From Gemmatimonas phototrophica (GTDB lineage Bacteria > Gemmatimonadota > Gemmatimonadetes > Gemmatimonadales > Gemmatimonadaceae): DNA of 15,789 nt. The translations under genes and the position numbers were made by a program. Under the pieces are notes generated by a model. That model was not told the DNA's origin, searched no databases, and was given only the letters and a program-made list of their open reading frames with translations. Each line of letters opens with the position of its first letter. The first letter of the stretch is position 1. Positions 1 to 7,780 of this stretch are shown piece after piece. The stretch lies in contig CAMBRJ010000022.1 in assembly GCA_945870175.1 (NCBI GenBank), positions 1 through 15,789 of the forward strand, given 5' to 3'.

Positions 1-1140
1 CGGTATCGACTGTATCGCGTGGTGCCGGGTGATGCTGCCCCCGTGGCGCTCACGTCGGGGCCGCACGATGTAGCCGGCGCCGGTATTCCGCGTGGCGCCA
101 CGCAGAGCATCGACTACGTGAGCTCGGCCCCGCGCCCGTCGGAACGTCACGTGTTTCGCGTGGGTGTACGCGGTGGCGTGTCGCGACAGCTCACCACGAT
201 GCCGGGCACGCACGCGCCGTTCGTCTCGCCCGACGGACGCACGATCGCGCTGCTGTCGTCGAGTGATCGGCAGCCCACGGAGCTGTATCTGCTCGATGTG
301 CGCGCCGGTGCGGTGGAACGTCGCATCACCACCTCCACGACACCGGAGTTCGCGACAGTACCGTGGATCGCGCCGCAGTACCTGAGCGTCAAGAATGGGA
401 CCGACACGCTGCCGCTGCGCATTCGCGTGTTCTATCCGCCCAACATCGACTCCACGAAGCACTATCCGGTGCTCTTCGGCCCGGCGTATTCGAACACCGT
501 GCGCAACCGCTGGGGCGGACTGAACGGCATGTTGCAGCAGTATCTCGCGCTCGAGAAGGGGTACATCGTGGTGCAGGTTGATGTGCGCGGCAGCACGGGC
601 TACGGTCGCGAATTCCGCGAGAAGTTCTTGATGGATTGGGGCGGTGGCGACCTCGATGATCTGGAAAGCGCCGTGACGTACATGAAGACGCTGCCGTTCG
701 TGGACGCGTCGCGCTTCGGCATCTGGGGGAGCAGTTACGGCGGCACGCTCACCGTGTATTCGCTGCTCAAGAAGCCAGGGCTGTTCCAGGCCGGCGTGGC
801 CGGTGCGGCCGCCACGGACCCATACCTGTTTGGCAGCGACGATGTCGCCATCGTGCGTCGTCCGCAGTCGCACCCGGCCACATTCACGCGCGGCGCCTTG
901 CCGTATGCCGGTAACCTGCGCGATCATCTCCTGCTCATTCATGGCATGCAGGACGATGTGGTGCCCTTCTCGTCGGCGGTAGCACTGGCGGAGGAGTTCA
1001 TGAAGCAGGGCAAGGATTTCGACTTCGCCTTCGCACCGGCGGCCACGCACGGCTGGACGCAGCGCCCGTACTACGCCACGTACCTGTTGCGAAAGTTGGT
1101 CGCGCATTTCGACCGGTACCTCGGCCCCGGTCCGCGCTGA
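1..1140 (+). CDS. S9 family peptidase (prolyl oligopeptidase / DPP-IV-like), C-terminal part, 5' truncated by window edge
   Basis: This is a serine peptidase of family S9, which cleaves short peptides, often after proline, and is usually exported in this kind of bacterium. The reading frame is open to base 1, so the true start lies upstream. Residues below are counted from codon 19. Residues 1-115 look like the end of the N-terminal beta-propeller, with an FVSPDGRTIALL blade at about 68-79. The alpha/beta-hydrolase domain follows from about 120. The nucleophile motif GSSYGG puts the catalytic Ser at 239, HGMQDDVVPF supplies the Asp (312 or 313), and THGW supplies His344. The DVRGSTGYGREF segment (188-199) is typical of DPP-IV-like members. 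The full protein is probably 700-800 residues. Its stop overlaps the next candidate ATG by one base (TGATG), so cotranscription is likely. Substrate preference cannot be read from this part. Confidence 0.93.
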   Translation, partial: RYRLYRVVPGDAAPVALTSGPHDVAGAGIPRGATQSIDYVSSAPRPSERHVFRVGVRGGVSRQLTTMPGTHAPFVSPDGRTIALLSSSDRQPTELYLLDVRAGAVERRITTSTTPEFATVPWIAPQYLSVKNGTDTLPLRIRVFYPPNIDSTKHYPVLFGPAYSNTVRNRWGGLNGMLQQYLALEKGYIVVQVDVRGSTGYGREFREKFLMDWGGGDLDDLESAVTYMKTLPFVDASRFGIWGSSYGGTLTVYSLLKKPGLFQAGVAGAAATDPYLFGSDDVAIVRRPQSHPATFTRGALPYAGNLRDHLLLIHGMQDDVVPFSSAVALAEEFMKQGKDFDFAFAPAATHGWTQRPYYATYLLRKLVAHFDRYLGPGPR

Positions 1141-1178
1141 TGCGCGCGGTGCCGCCATTCACCTTCACTGGGTTTCCC

Positions 1179-2261
1179 ATGCTTCCGTACGCTCGCCGGC
1201 TCGTCGCCCGTCTGATGTCGTTCGCGTTCGTTGTCGCCGTCGCGGTCGCACCGCGCTCCGCGCAGGCCCAAGAGCCATACGCGTGGCGCGACGCCCTCGT
1301 GTTTCACACCTTCTCCATCGCCGCCATCGATCCGCGCACCGGTGAAGTCGGGGTCGCGGTCACGACGCGCGTGCCCTGCGTGGGCAATGGCGTGCCGTGG
1401 GTGCGCAAAGGCGTGGGCGCGGTAGCGACACAGGCCAGTACGCGCACCGAGTACGGCACCGAACTGCTCGACGCGCTCGCGCGTGGCGAGGCCCCCGATG
1501 CGGCGCTCAAGCGCGCGCTGGCCGCTGACAGCGGCTTTCAGTCACGACAGGTGGCCGTGATTTCAATCGACGGTCGTTCGGCCCAGCACACCGGCACTGG
1601 CCCGAATGCGTGGGCGGGCCATCGGGCCGGTAAGAACTACGTGACGCAGGGAAATATTCTCGTGGGCCCCGAGGTGATCGAGGCGGTGGCCAAGAGCTTC
1701 GAAGCGAGCGAAGGCACGCCGTTTCATCTGGCCGACCGACTCATCACCGCGCTCAATGCCGGCTTCGTGCTGGGCGGCGACAAGCGCCACGGACTGCGCA
1801 CGTCGGCGGCCGTAGTGGTGGCCGACGCGCGACCGGGCATGTCGCGTCGTAGCGATGGACAGACGGCGAACATCAACGTGTGCGAGAATGCCGATCCGTT
1901 GGGCGAGCTGCGGCGCATCTATGATGCCGTGTCGCAGACGCTTGGGTACCGCACGCTCGAGCAGTTCTCCGGCGGCGACGTGTATCAGCTCAAGGTCATG
2001 CTCAACGCGCTCGGCTTCTACAAGCGCGGTGAAGCGGTACCGGCGCGAGGCGGCGACGTGAACATGTTCACGGCCGAGACCGTGGCGGCGGTGGATGCCT
2101 TCCGCACGAGCGAGAAGATGGGCACGCCGGCCGTGGGCGGGGCACCGGCCGGGCTGGTGGACGACGAGACCGTGACGCGCCTGTGGGCCGCGCTCGAGCG
2201 CGCCGGCAAAGCAACGGCGGTGCGTCAGCAGCTGCTGGATGGGACGATGATTCGCCGGTAG
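1179..2261 (+). CDS. Exported DUF1028 protein with C-terminal peptidoglycan-binding-like domain
   Basis: This protein belongs to the DUF1028 family, an Ntn-hydrolase-like fold of unknown reaction. The family core runs from about residue 42 (HTFSIAAIDPRTGEVGVAV) to about 255, with conserved stretches GVGAVATQ, GRSAQHTG and NYVTQGNIL. Residues 265-345 (QLKVMLNALGF, then VDDETVTRLWAALE) resemble the peptidoglycan-binding-like domain often fused to DUF1028. I chose the ATG at 1179 because it opens a clean signal peptide, MLPYARRLVARLMSFAFVVA, with a cleavable AQA near residue 31, giving 360 residues. An ATG at 1140 in the same frame overlaps the upstream stop by one base and would add 13 residues ahead of the signal peptide. 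Neither start has a good Shine-Dalgarno. The export signal and C-terminal domain place it in the periplasm or at the cell wall. Its catalytic role is unknown. Confidence 0.88.
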   Translation: MLPYARRLVARLMSFAFVVAVAVAPRSAQAQEPYAWRDALVFHTFSIAAIDPRTGEVGVAVTTRVPCVGNGVPWVRKGVGAVATQASTRTEYGTELLDALARGEAPDAALKRALAADSGFQSRQVAVISIDGRSAQHTGTGPNAWAGHRAGKNYVTQGNILVGPEVIEAVAKSFEASEGTPFHLADRLITALNAGFVLGGDKRHGLRTSAAVVVADARPGMSRRSDGQTANINVCENADPLGELRRIYDAVSQTLGYRTLEQFSGGDVYQLKVMLNALGFYKRGEAVPARGGDVNMFTAETVAAVDAFRTSEKMGTPAVGGAPAGLVDDETVTRLWAALERAGKATAVRQQLLDGTMIRR

Positions 2262-2305
2262 GTCGCACGGGCAGCAGAACAGGGCGGCGGCACGTATGAT
2301 GTCTC

Positions 2306-3661
2306 GTGATCATACGACTCCTCGCGCTGATTCCCGCGCCGCGCCGCGCGCTGTTGCTCGCGCCGTTGCTCGCCCTGCCCCTGTGGCCCGCCCTGGCCCA
2401 TGCTCAACCCGGCGTGCGCGCCGCCGCCATCGTTCGCGACAGCGGCGCGACGGCGGCGGCCGTCGCCGACACACGCCTGCGCGTCTTCCTGGACTGCCAG
2501 AACGCCCCGTGCGATCGGAACTTCTTCATCACCGATCTGCCCTTTTCACTGTGGACGCAGGACCGGCGCGACGCCGACGTCCACCTGCTCATCACGCGGA
2601 TCGGCACCGCATCCGGCGGCGGCGAGTATAGCCTGAGCTTTGTGGGGCAGCGAGCGTTTGCCGGCCGCGTCGATACGCTGGTCACCTTCCTGCCTCCCAA
2701 CACCACCGACGACATCAGGCGACGTGAGTTGGCGCGGGTGGCGAAGGTGGGTTTGGCGCCCTTTGCCATGCGTCTCCCTGGGGCCGAGCGCTTCTCCATT
2801 CGCTACGACGCCCCCAAGGGTGCGGCAGCCGCCCCGAAGCTCAGTTCACTCAACGACCCTTGGAACTTCTGGGTCTATCGCATGCGCGCCAACGGCTCCG
2901 GCAGCGCCGAGAGCCGGGGAAGCAACTACGAGCTCACCGGCAATCTGAGCGCGAGCCGCATTACCGAGGAGTGGAAGATCACCGTGTCCGGGCGCAACGA
3001 GTATCGCGCCAATGCGTTCAAGCTCTCGAGTGGTGACATGCGCCGGTTCGCCCTGCGCTCGGCCGACGCGAACGTGCGGGTGGTCCGGTCCGTGACCGAT
3101 CACTTTTCCGTGGGGGCCAATGCCGGCACCAGCTACTCGGAGTTCCGCAACACGCAGGCAAGTGGCGCGGCCGATGTGTCGGCCGAGTACAACTTCTACA
3201 GCTGGAAGGAGGCCACCAGCCGCCAGTTGATCGGTCTGGTGTCGGTGGGGCATCGCTACTTCGATTACTACCAGCCAACGATTTTCGGCGTGACCACGGA
3301 GAACCGGCCGGTGGCGCGTGCCATCCTGGCCACCGAGTCACGGCAGACGTGGGGCAACATCGACGGGTCGCTGCGCTATACACGCTTCCTGCACAATGCG
3401 TCCACCTACAGCGTGAGCTTCTCGGGGCGCACCAACATCCGCCTGTCGCGCGGCCTGTCGCTCGAGCTTCGCAGCGATGCCGCCAAGGTCAACGATCAGC
3501 TGTTCCTGGCGCGTGGTGATGCCAGCGACGACGAGGTGCTGACGCGCACGCGCGCACTCGCCACGTCGTTCCGCCTGAGCGGATCGATCGGCCTCAGTTT
3601 CACCTTCGGCTCGATTTACAACTCGATCGTGAATCCGCGGCTCGACGAGATCGGCGGGTAG
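2306..3661 (+). CDS. Exported protein with N-terminal periplasmic module and predicted C-terminal outer-membrane beta-barrel
   Basis: The function is unknown. The frame begins at a GTG at 2306. No in-frame ATG precedes it, and a hydrophobic leader (LLALIPAPRRALLLAPLLAL, ending ALAHA at about 29-33) follows directly, so it is secreted. Residues 58-185 form a compact region: RVFLDCQNAPCD with Cys64 and Cys69 that could form a disulfide, then alternating charged and hydrophobic strands (DADVHLLITRIG, GGGEYSLSFVGQRAF). From about 190 to 451 the sequence is a run of amphipathic, aromatic-rich strands (NYELTGNLSASRITEEWKIT, FSVGANAGTSYSEF, TYSVSFSGRTNIRLSRGLSL), as in outer-membrane barrels. It looks like a conserved two-part protein of Bacteroidota and Gemmatimonadota type that I cannot name. 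It starts 44 bases after the DUF1028 gene and may share its transcript. The barrel assignment is inferred from strand pattern only. Confidence 0.8.
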   Translation: MIIRLLALIPAPRRALLLAPLLALPLWPALAHAQPGVRAAAIVRDSGATAAAVADTRLRVFLDCQNAPCDRNFFITDLPFSLWTQDRRDADVHLLITRIGTASGGGEYSLSFVGQRAFAGRVDTLVTFLPPNTTDDIRRRELARVAKVGLAPFAMRLPGAERFSIRYDAPKGAAAAPKLSSLNDPWNFWVYRMRANGSGSAESRGSNYELTGNLSASRITEEWKITVSGRNEYRANAFKLSSGDMRRFALRSADANVRVVRSVTDHFSVGANAGTSYSEFRNTQASGAADVSAEYNFYSWKEATSRQLIGLVSVGHRYFDYYQPTIFGVTTENRPVARAILATESRQTWGNIDGSLRYTRFLHNASTYSVSFSGRTNIRLSRGLSLELRSDAAKVNDQLFLARGDASDDEVLTRTRALATSFRLSGSIGLSFTFGSIYNSIVNPRLDEIGG

Positions 3662-3845
3662 CCGCGGAACGCCGCCGCGGGCGACGCAGCGGGCGACGTG
3701 CGGTAGGTCCAGGGGGAGGCCCGTCGTGACGAGGCCTACGCTGACGTATTGGACATTCAGGAAATTGACATCCCGCAGGAGCGCCTCCGCGACGAGTGAG
3801 GGCATCCGAGCGCTGTTCCCACCGATTGAGCTGGAGCGTGTGCGC

Positions 3846-4823
3846 ATGGATCTTCGCCAACGACTCACCGCGGCGCTCGCCGACCGATATCGCATCGATC
3901 GCGAAGCCGGTGCTGGCGGCATGGCCACCGTGTTCAAGGCGCTCGATCTGCGACACGAACGCGAGGTGGCGATCAAGGTGCTGCACGAAGATCTCGGTGC
4001 CACGCTTGGCCCCGGGCGTTTCATCACCGAAATCAAAACCACGGCGCGACTGCAGCACCCGCATGTTCTCCCGCTGCTGGACAGCGGTGAAGTGCAAGGA
4101 CTGCTGTTCTACGTGATGCCGTTTGTCACGGGTGAAACATTGCGAGATCGCCTGACGCGTGACACGCAGCTCCCGATCAACGAGGCGTTGCGGATCGCCC
4201 GTGAAGTGGCCGACGCGCTCGGCTATGCGCACGGCCTCGGTATCGTGCATCGCGACATCAAGCCGGAGAACATCCTGTTGCAAGGCGGGCACGCGCTGCT
4301 CGCCGATTTTGGCATCGCCCTCGCCGTGCAGCACGCGGGCGGCACGCGCATGACGCAGACCGGACTGTCGCTCGGCACGCCGCAGTACATGAGCCCCGAG
4401 CAGGCGATGGGCGAGAAAGGGGTGGATTTTCACTCGGATCTGTATGCGCTGGGTGCGGTCACGTACGAGATGCTCGCCGGCGAACCCCCGTTCACCGGCG
4501 CGTCTGTCCAAGCCATCGTCGCGAAGTTGCTGACAGAGCGCCCGGTTCCGCTCACGACGTTACGCGATACGATTCCGCTGCATGTCGAGCACGCGGTGAA
4601 CCAAGCGTTGGCCAAGCTTCCCGCCGACCGGCACCGGAGTGCGGCGGAATTCGCGCGCCTGTTGGGCGAGGTCGCAACGGGTGGTGCGCATCCCATGGTC
4701 GGGCCAAGCGGTGTACGCGTCGCGGCGCCGGCGCGAGGTGATGCTGGTGCTGAGCAATGTCACCGTGGCCGTGGCCGTTGCTGGCACCGTGGTGATGCTG
4801 CAATCGCGCAGCGAGGCGGTTGA
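3846..4823 (+). CDS. PknB-type Ser/Thr protein kinase domain, separated from its propeller by a frame change
   Basis: This cytoplasmic Hanks-type Ser/Thr kinase transfers ATP phosphate to proteins. All key residues are present: the glycine loop GAGGMATV (22-29), Lys44 in VAIKVL, Glu62, the catalytic loop HRDIKPEN (135-142, Asp137), DFG (154-156), and the activation segment ending MSPEQ (182-186). The start at 3846 is preceded by GGAG at 3833-3836, nine bases upstream; the 40 residues that the open frame adds before it do not look coding. After the kinase fold (to about 275) the last 35 residues become Arg/His/Cys-rich and unlike the paralogue at 7781-10471. Meanwhile the overlapping +1 frame supplies the expected basic stretch, membrane helix and propeller. 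This is therefore probably the N-terminal half of one receptor split by a one-base frame change near 4680-4740. If real, the product is a soluble kinase of 325 residues. A sequencing error is the alternative. Confidence 0.85.
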   Translation: MDLRQRLTAALADRYRIDREAGAGGMATVFKALDLRHEREVAIKVLHEDLGATLGPGRFITEIKTTARLQHPHVLPLLDSGEVQGLLFYVMPFVTGETLRDRLTRDTQLPINEALRIAREVADALGYAHGLGIVHRDIKPENILLQGGHALLADFGIALAVQHAGGTRMTQTGLSLGTPQYMSPEQAMGEKGVDFHSDLYALGAVTYEMLAGEPPFTGASVQAIVAKLLTERPVPLTTLRDTIPLHVEHAVNQALAKLPADRHRSAAEFARLLGEVATGGAHPMVGPSGVRVAAPARGDAGAEQCHRGRGRCWHRGDAAIAQRGG

Positions 4824-6549
4824 CCATAACGTCAAGCGCCTCCGGCTCAAACTCCCCGAACTCACGAACATCAATCCGTCACAGGTCGGGCGTACGGTCG
4901 GCATCTCGCCAGATGGAGAGACGATTGCGTATGTGGGCATTGCCCCCGACGGCTCGAATCAGCTCTATGTGCGCAAATGGGATGCATTGAATGCGACGGC
5001 CGTGCCCGGCTCGACCAACGGCTGGGAGGCCACGTTTTCGCCGAAGGGCGATTCGATTGCGTTCTTGATTCCTCCACATCGCGTGAAGGTGGTGCCGCTC
5101 GCGGGCGGTGTGCCGATCGTGGTCGCCGATTCGGGACTATACGGCCTGACCGATGGCATCAACGGACTCGATTGGGGCGTGGACGGATTTTTATACGTCA
5201 CCGCGCAAGCCGGGACTGCACGCGTGCGTCCTGGCGAAAATGTGTTGCAGCGTATCTCCACGCTCGACGCTACGCGTGGTGACTTTGCACATCTGTATCC
5301 GCGGTTGCTGCCGAATGGAAAGGGGGCACTGGTGACCATCGCCTTCGACGCCCTGTTCGGGAGTCGTCCGGATTCGCTCGTCGTGGCGGTCGTCGACCTC
5401 GCCACGGGGAAAGCGACGCCCTTGCTGCGCGGGATTCGTGCGCAGTATGCATCGTCAGGGCACATCGTGTATCTCCGGTCCGATGGCGTACTGATGGCGG
5501 CGCCGTTCGACCAAGGCCGCCTTGCCGTGACGGGGCCAGCGATGGAGCTGCGCGATACCGTGATGATGAATATCCCATCGGGTGGGTTGATTGCCGATTT
5601 TTCGTTATCGGCGAGTGGGACATTGTTCTATACCAAGTTGGGCCCGGCCATGTATCGGGCACATTGGGTGGACCGCGCGGGCACACCGACGGTGATGCGC
5701 GCAGATCTCCTCGGGCGCCATGGTGGAGTCACGCTCTCGCCGGATGGATCACGGGTCGCCATGTCGATCGACGATGACCTGTGGATGGTGCCGTTGGACC
5801 AGTCGCCGCCGCTCCGACTGACGACGGGTGCCGTGGCGATGAGTGGAAGGGCCGCGTGGGCACCAGACGGTAAGACCGTCTACTTCGCGGGAATTCAGGG
5901 CGGCGCATTCTCCACGCTCTTTCAGGTACTCATCGGCGAAGGAAGCCAGCCCAAGGCAGTGCCGATGGGAGAGAAGCGCCAGGTCTTCGGCGGCACGCCG
6001 TCGCCCGACGGCACGTGGATCGTTTTCCGCACGGACAACCAAGCGCCCGGAGCCGGCGACATTCTCGGAATACGCGTCGGCGTCGACACGGTGCCACGGG
6101 TGCTGGTGGCCTCGAAGTTCGAAGACTTGTCGCCGGCGGTCTCTCCGGATGGCAAGTGGTTGGCCTACAGCTCAAATGAATCGGGCCGGCATGAAATCTT
6201 CGTCGTGTCTTTCCCTGAAACGTCCGCGGCCAAGTTCCAGATATCACAGGACGGTGGCATCGAACCACGCTGGGCGCGCTCCGGTCGTGAACTGTTCTAT
6301 CGCAATGCGAGAGACAAAATCGTGGCCGTTCCCGTGACGCTAGGTCCGACCTTGATCAAGGGCACGTCGAAGGAATTGTTCGACGCGTCGATGTACTACG
6401 CGCAGACCTACACCCCGCAGTACGACGTGTCCGCTGACGGCACGCGCTTTCTGATGATGCGCATTGTCGGCCGACCGCGACCGGAGCCGGTGGTGGTGTT
6501 CAACTTTGTTGATGAACTGAAGGCGCTCGTCAAGAACGTCAAACCGTAG
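4741..6549 (+). CDS. Membrane-anchored TolB/PD40-type beta-propeller, sensor half of a split kinase receptor
   Basis: This protein starts with a hydrophobic helix (LVLSNVTVAVAVAGTVVML) right after a basic run encoded just upstream, which is the inside-out membrane anchor seen in kinase receptors. The rest is a propeller with repeated SPDG-like blades: GISPDGETIAYV, FSPKGDSIAFL, LSPDGSRVAMS, WAPDGKTVYFA, PSPDGTWIVFR and VSPDGKWLAYS. It closes with YDVSADGTRFLMM, the same closing pattern as the intact kinase at 7781-10471. It would lie in the periplasm and probably bind a ligand or partner protein. The ATG at 4741 is the plausible independent start, with GAGG close before it; the frame is open back to 4639, but that part overlaps kinase coding. 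I infer it is the C-terminal part of the same ancestral gene as the kinase at 3846. Whether it is translated alone, by frameshifting, or as a fusion cannot be decided here. Confidence 0.82.
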   Translation: MLVLSNVTVAVAVAGTVVMLQSRSEAVDHNVKRLRLKLPELTNINPSQVGRTVGISPDGETIAYVGIAPDGSNQLYVRKWDALNATAVPGSTNGWEATFSPKGDSIAFLIPPHRVKVVPLAGGVPIVVADSGLYGLTDGINGLDWGVDGFLYVTAQAGTARVRPGENVLQRISTLDATRGDFAHLYPRLLPNGKGALVTIAFDALFGSRPDSLVVAVVDLATGKATPLLRGIRAQYASSGHIVYLRSDGVLMAAPFDQGRLAVTGPAMELRDTVMMNIPSGGLIADFSLSASGTLFYTKLGPAMYRAHWVDRAGTPTVMRADLLGRHGGVTLSPDGSRVAMSIDDDLWMVPLDQSPPLRLTTGAVAMSGRAAWAPDGKTVYFAGIQGGAFSTLFQVLIGEGSQPKAVPMGEKRQVFGGTPSPDGTWIVFRTDNQAPGAGDILGIRVGVDTVPRVLVASKFEDLSPAVSPDGKWLAYSSNESGRHEIFVVSFPETSAAKFQISQDGGIEPRWARSGRELFYRNARDKIVAVPVTLGPTLIKGTSKELFDASMYYAQTYTPQYDVSADGTRFLMMRIVGRPRPEPVVVFNFVDELKALVKNVKP

Positions 6550-6593
6550 TCTGCGCCCGGCGGAGACCGGAGCCAGCGTCGAGGCAATCGTCC

Positions 6594-7736
6594 TTACGGT
6601 CTCGCCGCGTACGACTTCGAGTATCCGTTTCTGCTGTTCGTCACGGTAAACGAACCATCCGTTCGTGCGGATACTTTGAGGTAGTGCGCGGGGGAGTGTG
6701 CCGCGTTGCCGGCAGGACCGGCTGGCGGGGCGACCGCGGGCTGGGCCCCTGACGCCATTCCGATGATCGCGGCCAGCTGATCCGGTGCGTCGATATTCGC
6801 GATCTGCAGCGCGGGCGGGTTGTGCTCGACGCCGCCGGCATACGACCAGTGGAGCTGCCACAGATCGTCGAAGCCGGGCGACGACTCCAGGGTTTGATAC
6901 GTCTGAACCGCCCCGCCCTTGCGGGTGCCGTTGTTCATCACGGCGACGCGAGGCTGGATCGCGTGCACGAACGCCGGCGACCCGGACTGATCCAGTCCAT
7001 GGTGGTTCGTCAGATACAGGTCGAACGTGCCGATGTTGTTGTTCGGGCACATCAACGTGTACTCGCGGCTCCACGTGAGGTCGCCGAGATTAATCGTGCG
7101 AAACCGGCCATAGGCCATCACGAAGCCGGCCGACTGATGATTGTCCGGATCGACCGTGCTCTCGTCGCGTGCCGCGAAGGTCGCGCACAGTGGATTCGGC
7201 CGTCCGGCCCCCGGCGCTTTCGCCAGCGGCCTCGTTAGCGGATTTCCGTCGCTCATGACCGCCGTCATGTCGGTGCCGGTGAACGCAATTTGGTCTCCGG
7301 GCTTCACCACGCTCCGCGGTATCTTCGCGTAGAGCTCGGCGTACACCTTCTGAAAGGCGGCCACCCTCGGCCGGTCTCCTTCAATCGACGGGCCATGATC
7401 GTACAGCTGCTTGATGGCGATTCGCTTCGACAGGTCCACCATGCTGCCGAAGTGGTCGCCATGATAGTGGGTGAGCCACATGTGGTCGATCTGCTTCACA
7501 CCCGCGGTGGTCAGGACATCCAGAATCCGGTTCAGATCGCGCTCGCCCGAGTTCCCGGTATCCACGAGGAGCGTTTGCCCTGACGGCGAGACGTAGAGCG
7601 TGGCCTGTCCGCCTTCGGTATCGATGAAATAGATATCCAGCGTTTTCCCTGCCGTCTGACCGTGCGCGATCGCGGCCGCGCTCGGCACGAGGCACAGGGC
7701 GAGGGTCAGCAGCAAGAAGATGCTTCGGTGCAGCAT
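6594..7736 (-). CDS. Secreted ComEC-like metallo-beta-lactamase-fold hydrolase
   Basis: This is an MBL-fold metal hydrolase exported by a signal peptide (MLHRSIFLLLTLALCLVPSA, cleavage near 26-28). The metal-binding motif THYHGDH lies at 89-95 (His90, His92, Asp94, His95). Asp219 in NLGDLTW and His245/246 in TNHHG complete a set of the kind seen in the MBL domain of ComEC and its free-standing relatives, where GD and HHG occur in that order. The fold starts at IYFIDTEGGQATLYV (35-49). The start at 7736 is fixed by AGGAG (7741-7745) four bases upstream; a further in-frame ATG at 7784 would hide the signal peptide and is rejected. An Ala/Pro-rich insert at 328-350 looks like a flexible loop. 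It lies only 44 bases from the convergent propeller gene and may be cotranscribed with the upstream kinase on the same strand. ComEC-type relatives suggest a nucleotide or nucleic-acid substrate, but that is inference. Confidence 0.88.
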   Translation of the reverse strand: MLHRSIFLLLTLALCLVPSAAAIAHGQTAGKTLDIYFIDTEGGQATLYVSPSGQTLLVDTGNSGERDLNRILDVLTTAGVKQIDHMWLTHYHGDHFGSMVDLSKRIAIKQLYDHGPSIEGDRPRVAAFQKVYAELYAKIPRSVVKPGDQIAFTGTDMTAVMSDGNPLTRPLAKAPGAGRPNPLCATFAARDESTVDPDNHQSAGFVMAYGRFRTINLGDLTWSREYTLMCPNNNIGTFDLYLTNHHGLDQSGSPAFVHAIQPRVAVMNNGTRKGGAVQTYQTLESSPGFDDLWQLHWSYAGGVEHNPPALQIANIDAPDQLAAIIGMASGAQPAVAPPAGPAGNAAHSPAHYLKVSARTDGSFTVTNSRNGYSKSYAARP

Positions 7737-7739
7737 CGG

Positions 7740-7745
7740 TCTCCT
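7740..7745 (-). promoter_or_regulatory. Ribosome binding site AGGAGA for the MBL-fold hydrolase
   Basis: Read on the minus strand, AGGAGA lies three to four bases before the ATG at 7736. It selects that start, which opens a textbook signal peptide, over the in-frame ATG at 7784. Confidence 0.7.
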
Positions 7746-7780
7746 GTTGCGCGCGTGCCGTGGGGGCTCTGGTTTTTCAC

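Noticed and set aside
3662..3740. Intrinsic terminator after the barrel protein gene
   Set aside because: Short GC-rich inverted matches exist, such as CCGCGG twice, but there is no stable long stem with a T-run.
3765..3770. TTGACA as -35 box for the first kinase
   Set aside because: The exact -35 consensus is present, but the region 16-18 bases further on is GC-rich with no -10-like sequence.
3600..4511. Minus-strand open frame of 303 codons opposite the first kinase
   Set aside because: It is antisense to clear kinase motifs and has an Arg/His-rich composition without recognisable domains.
4680..4745. Programmed frameshift signal at the kinase split
   Set aside because: I see no slippery heptamer or obvious downstream pseudoknot; a mutation or sequence error is simpler. 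The split itself is still reported.
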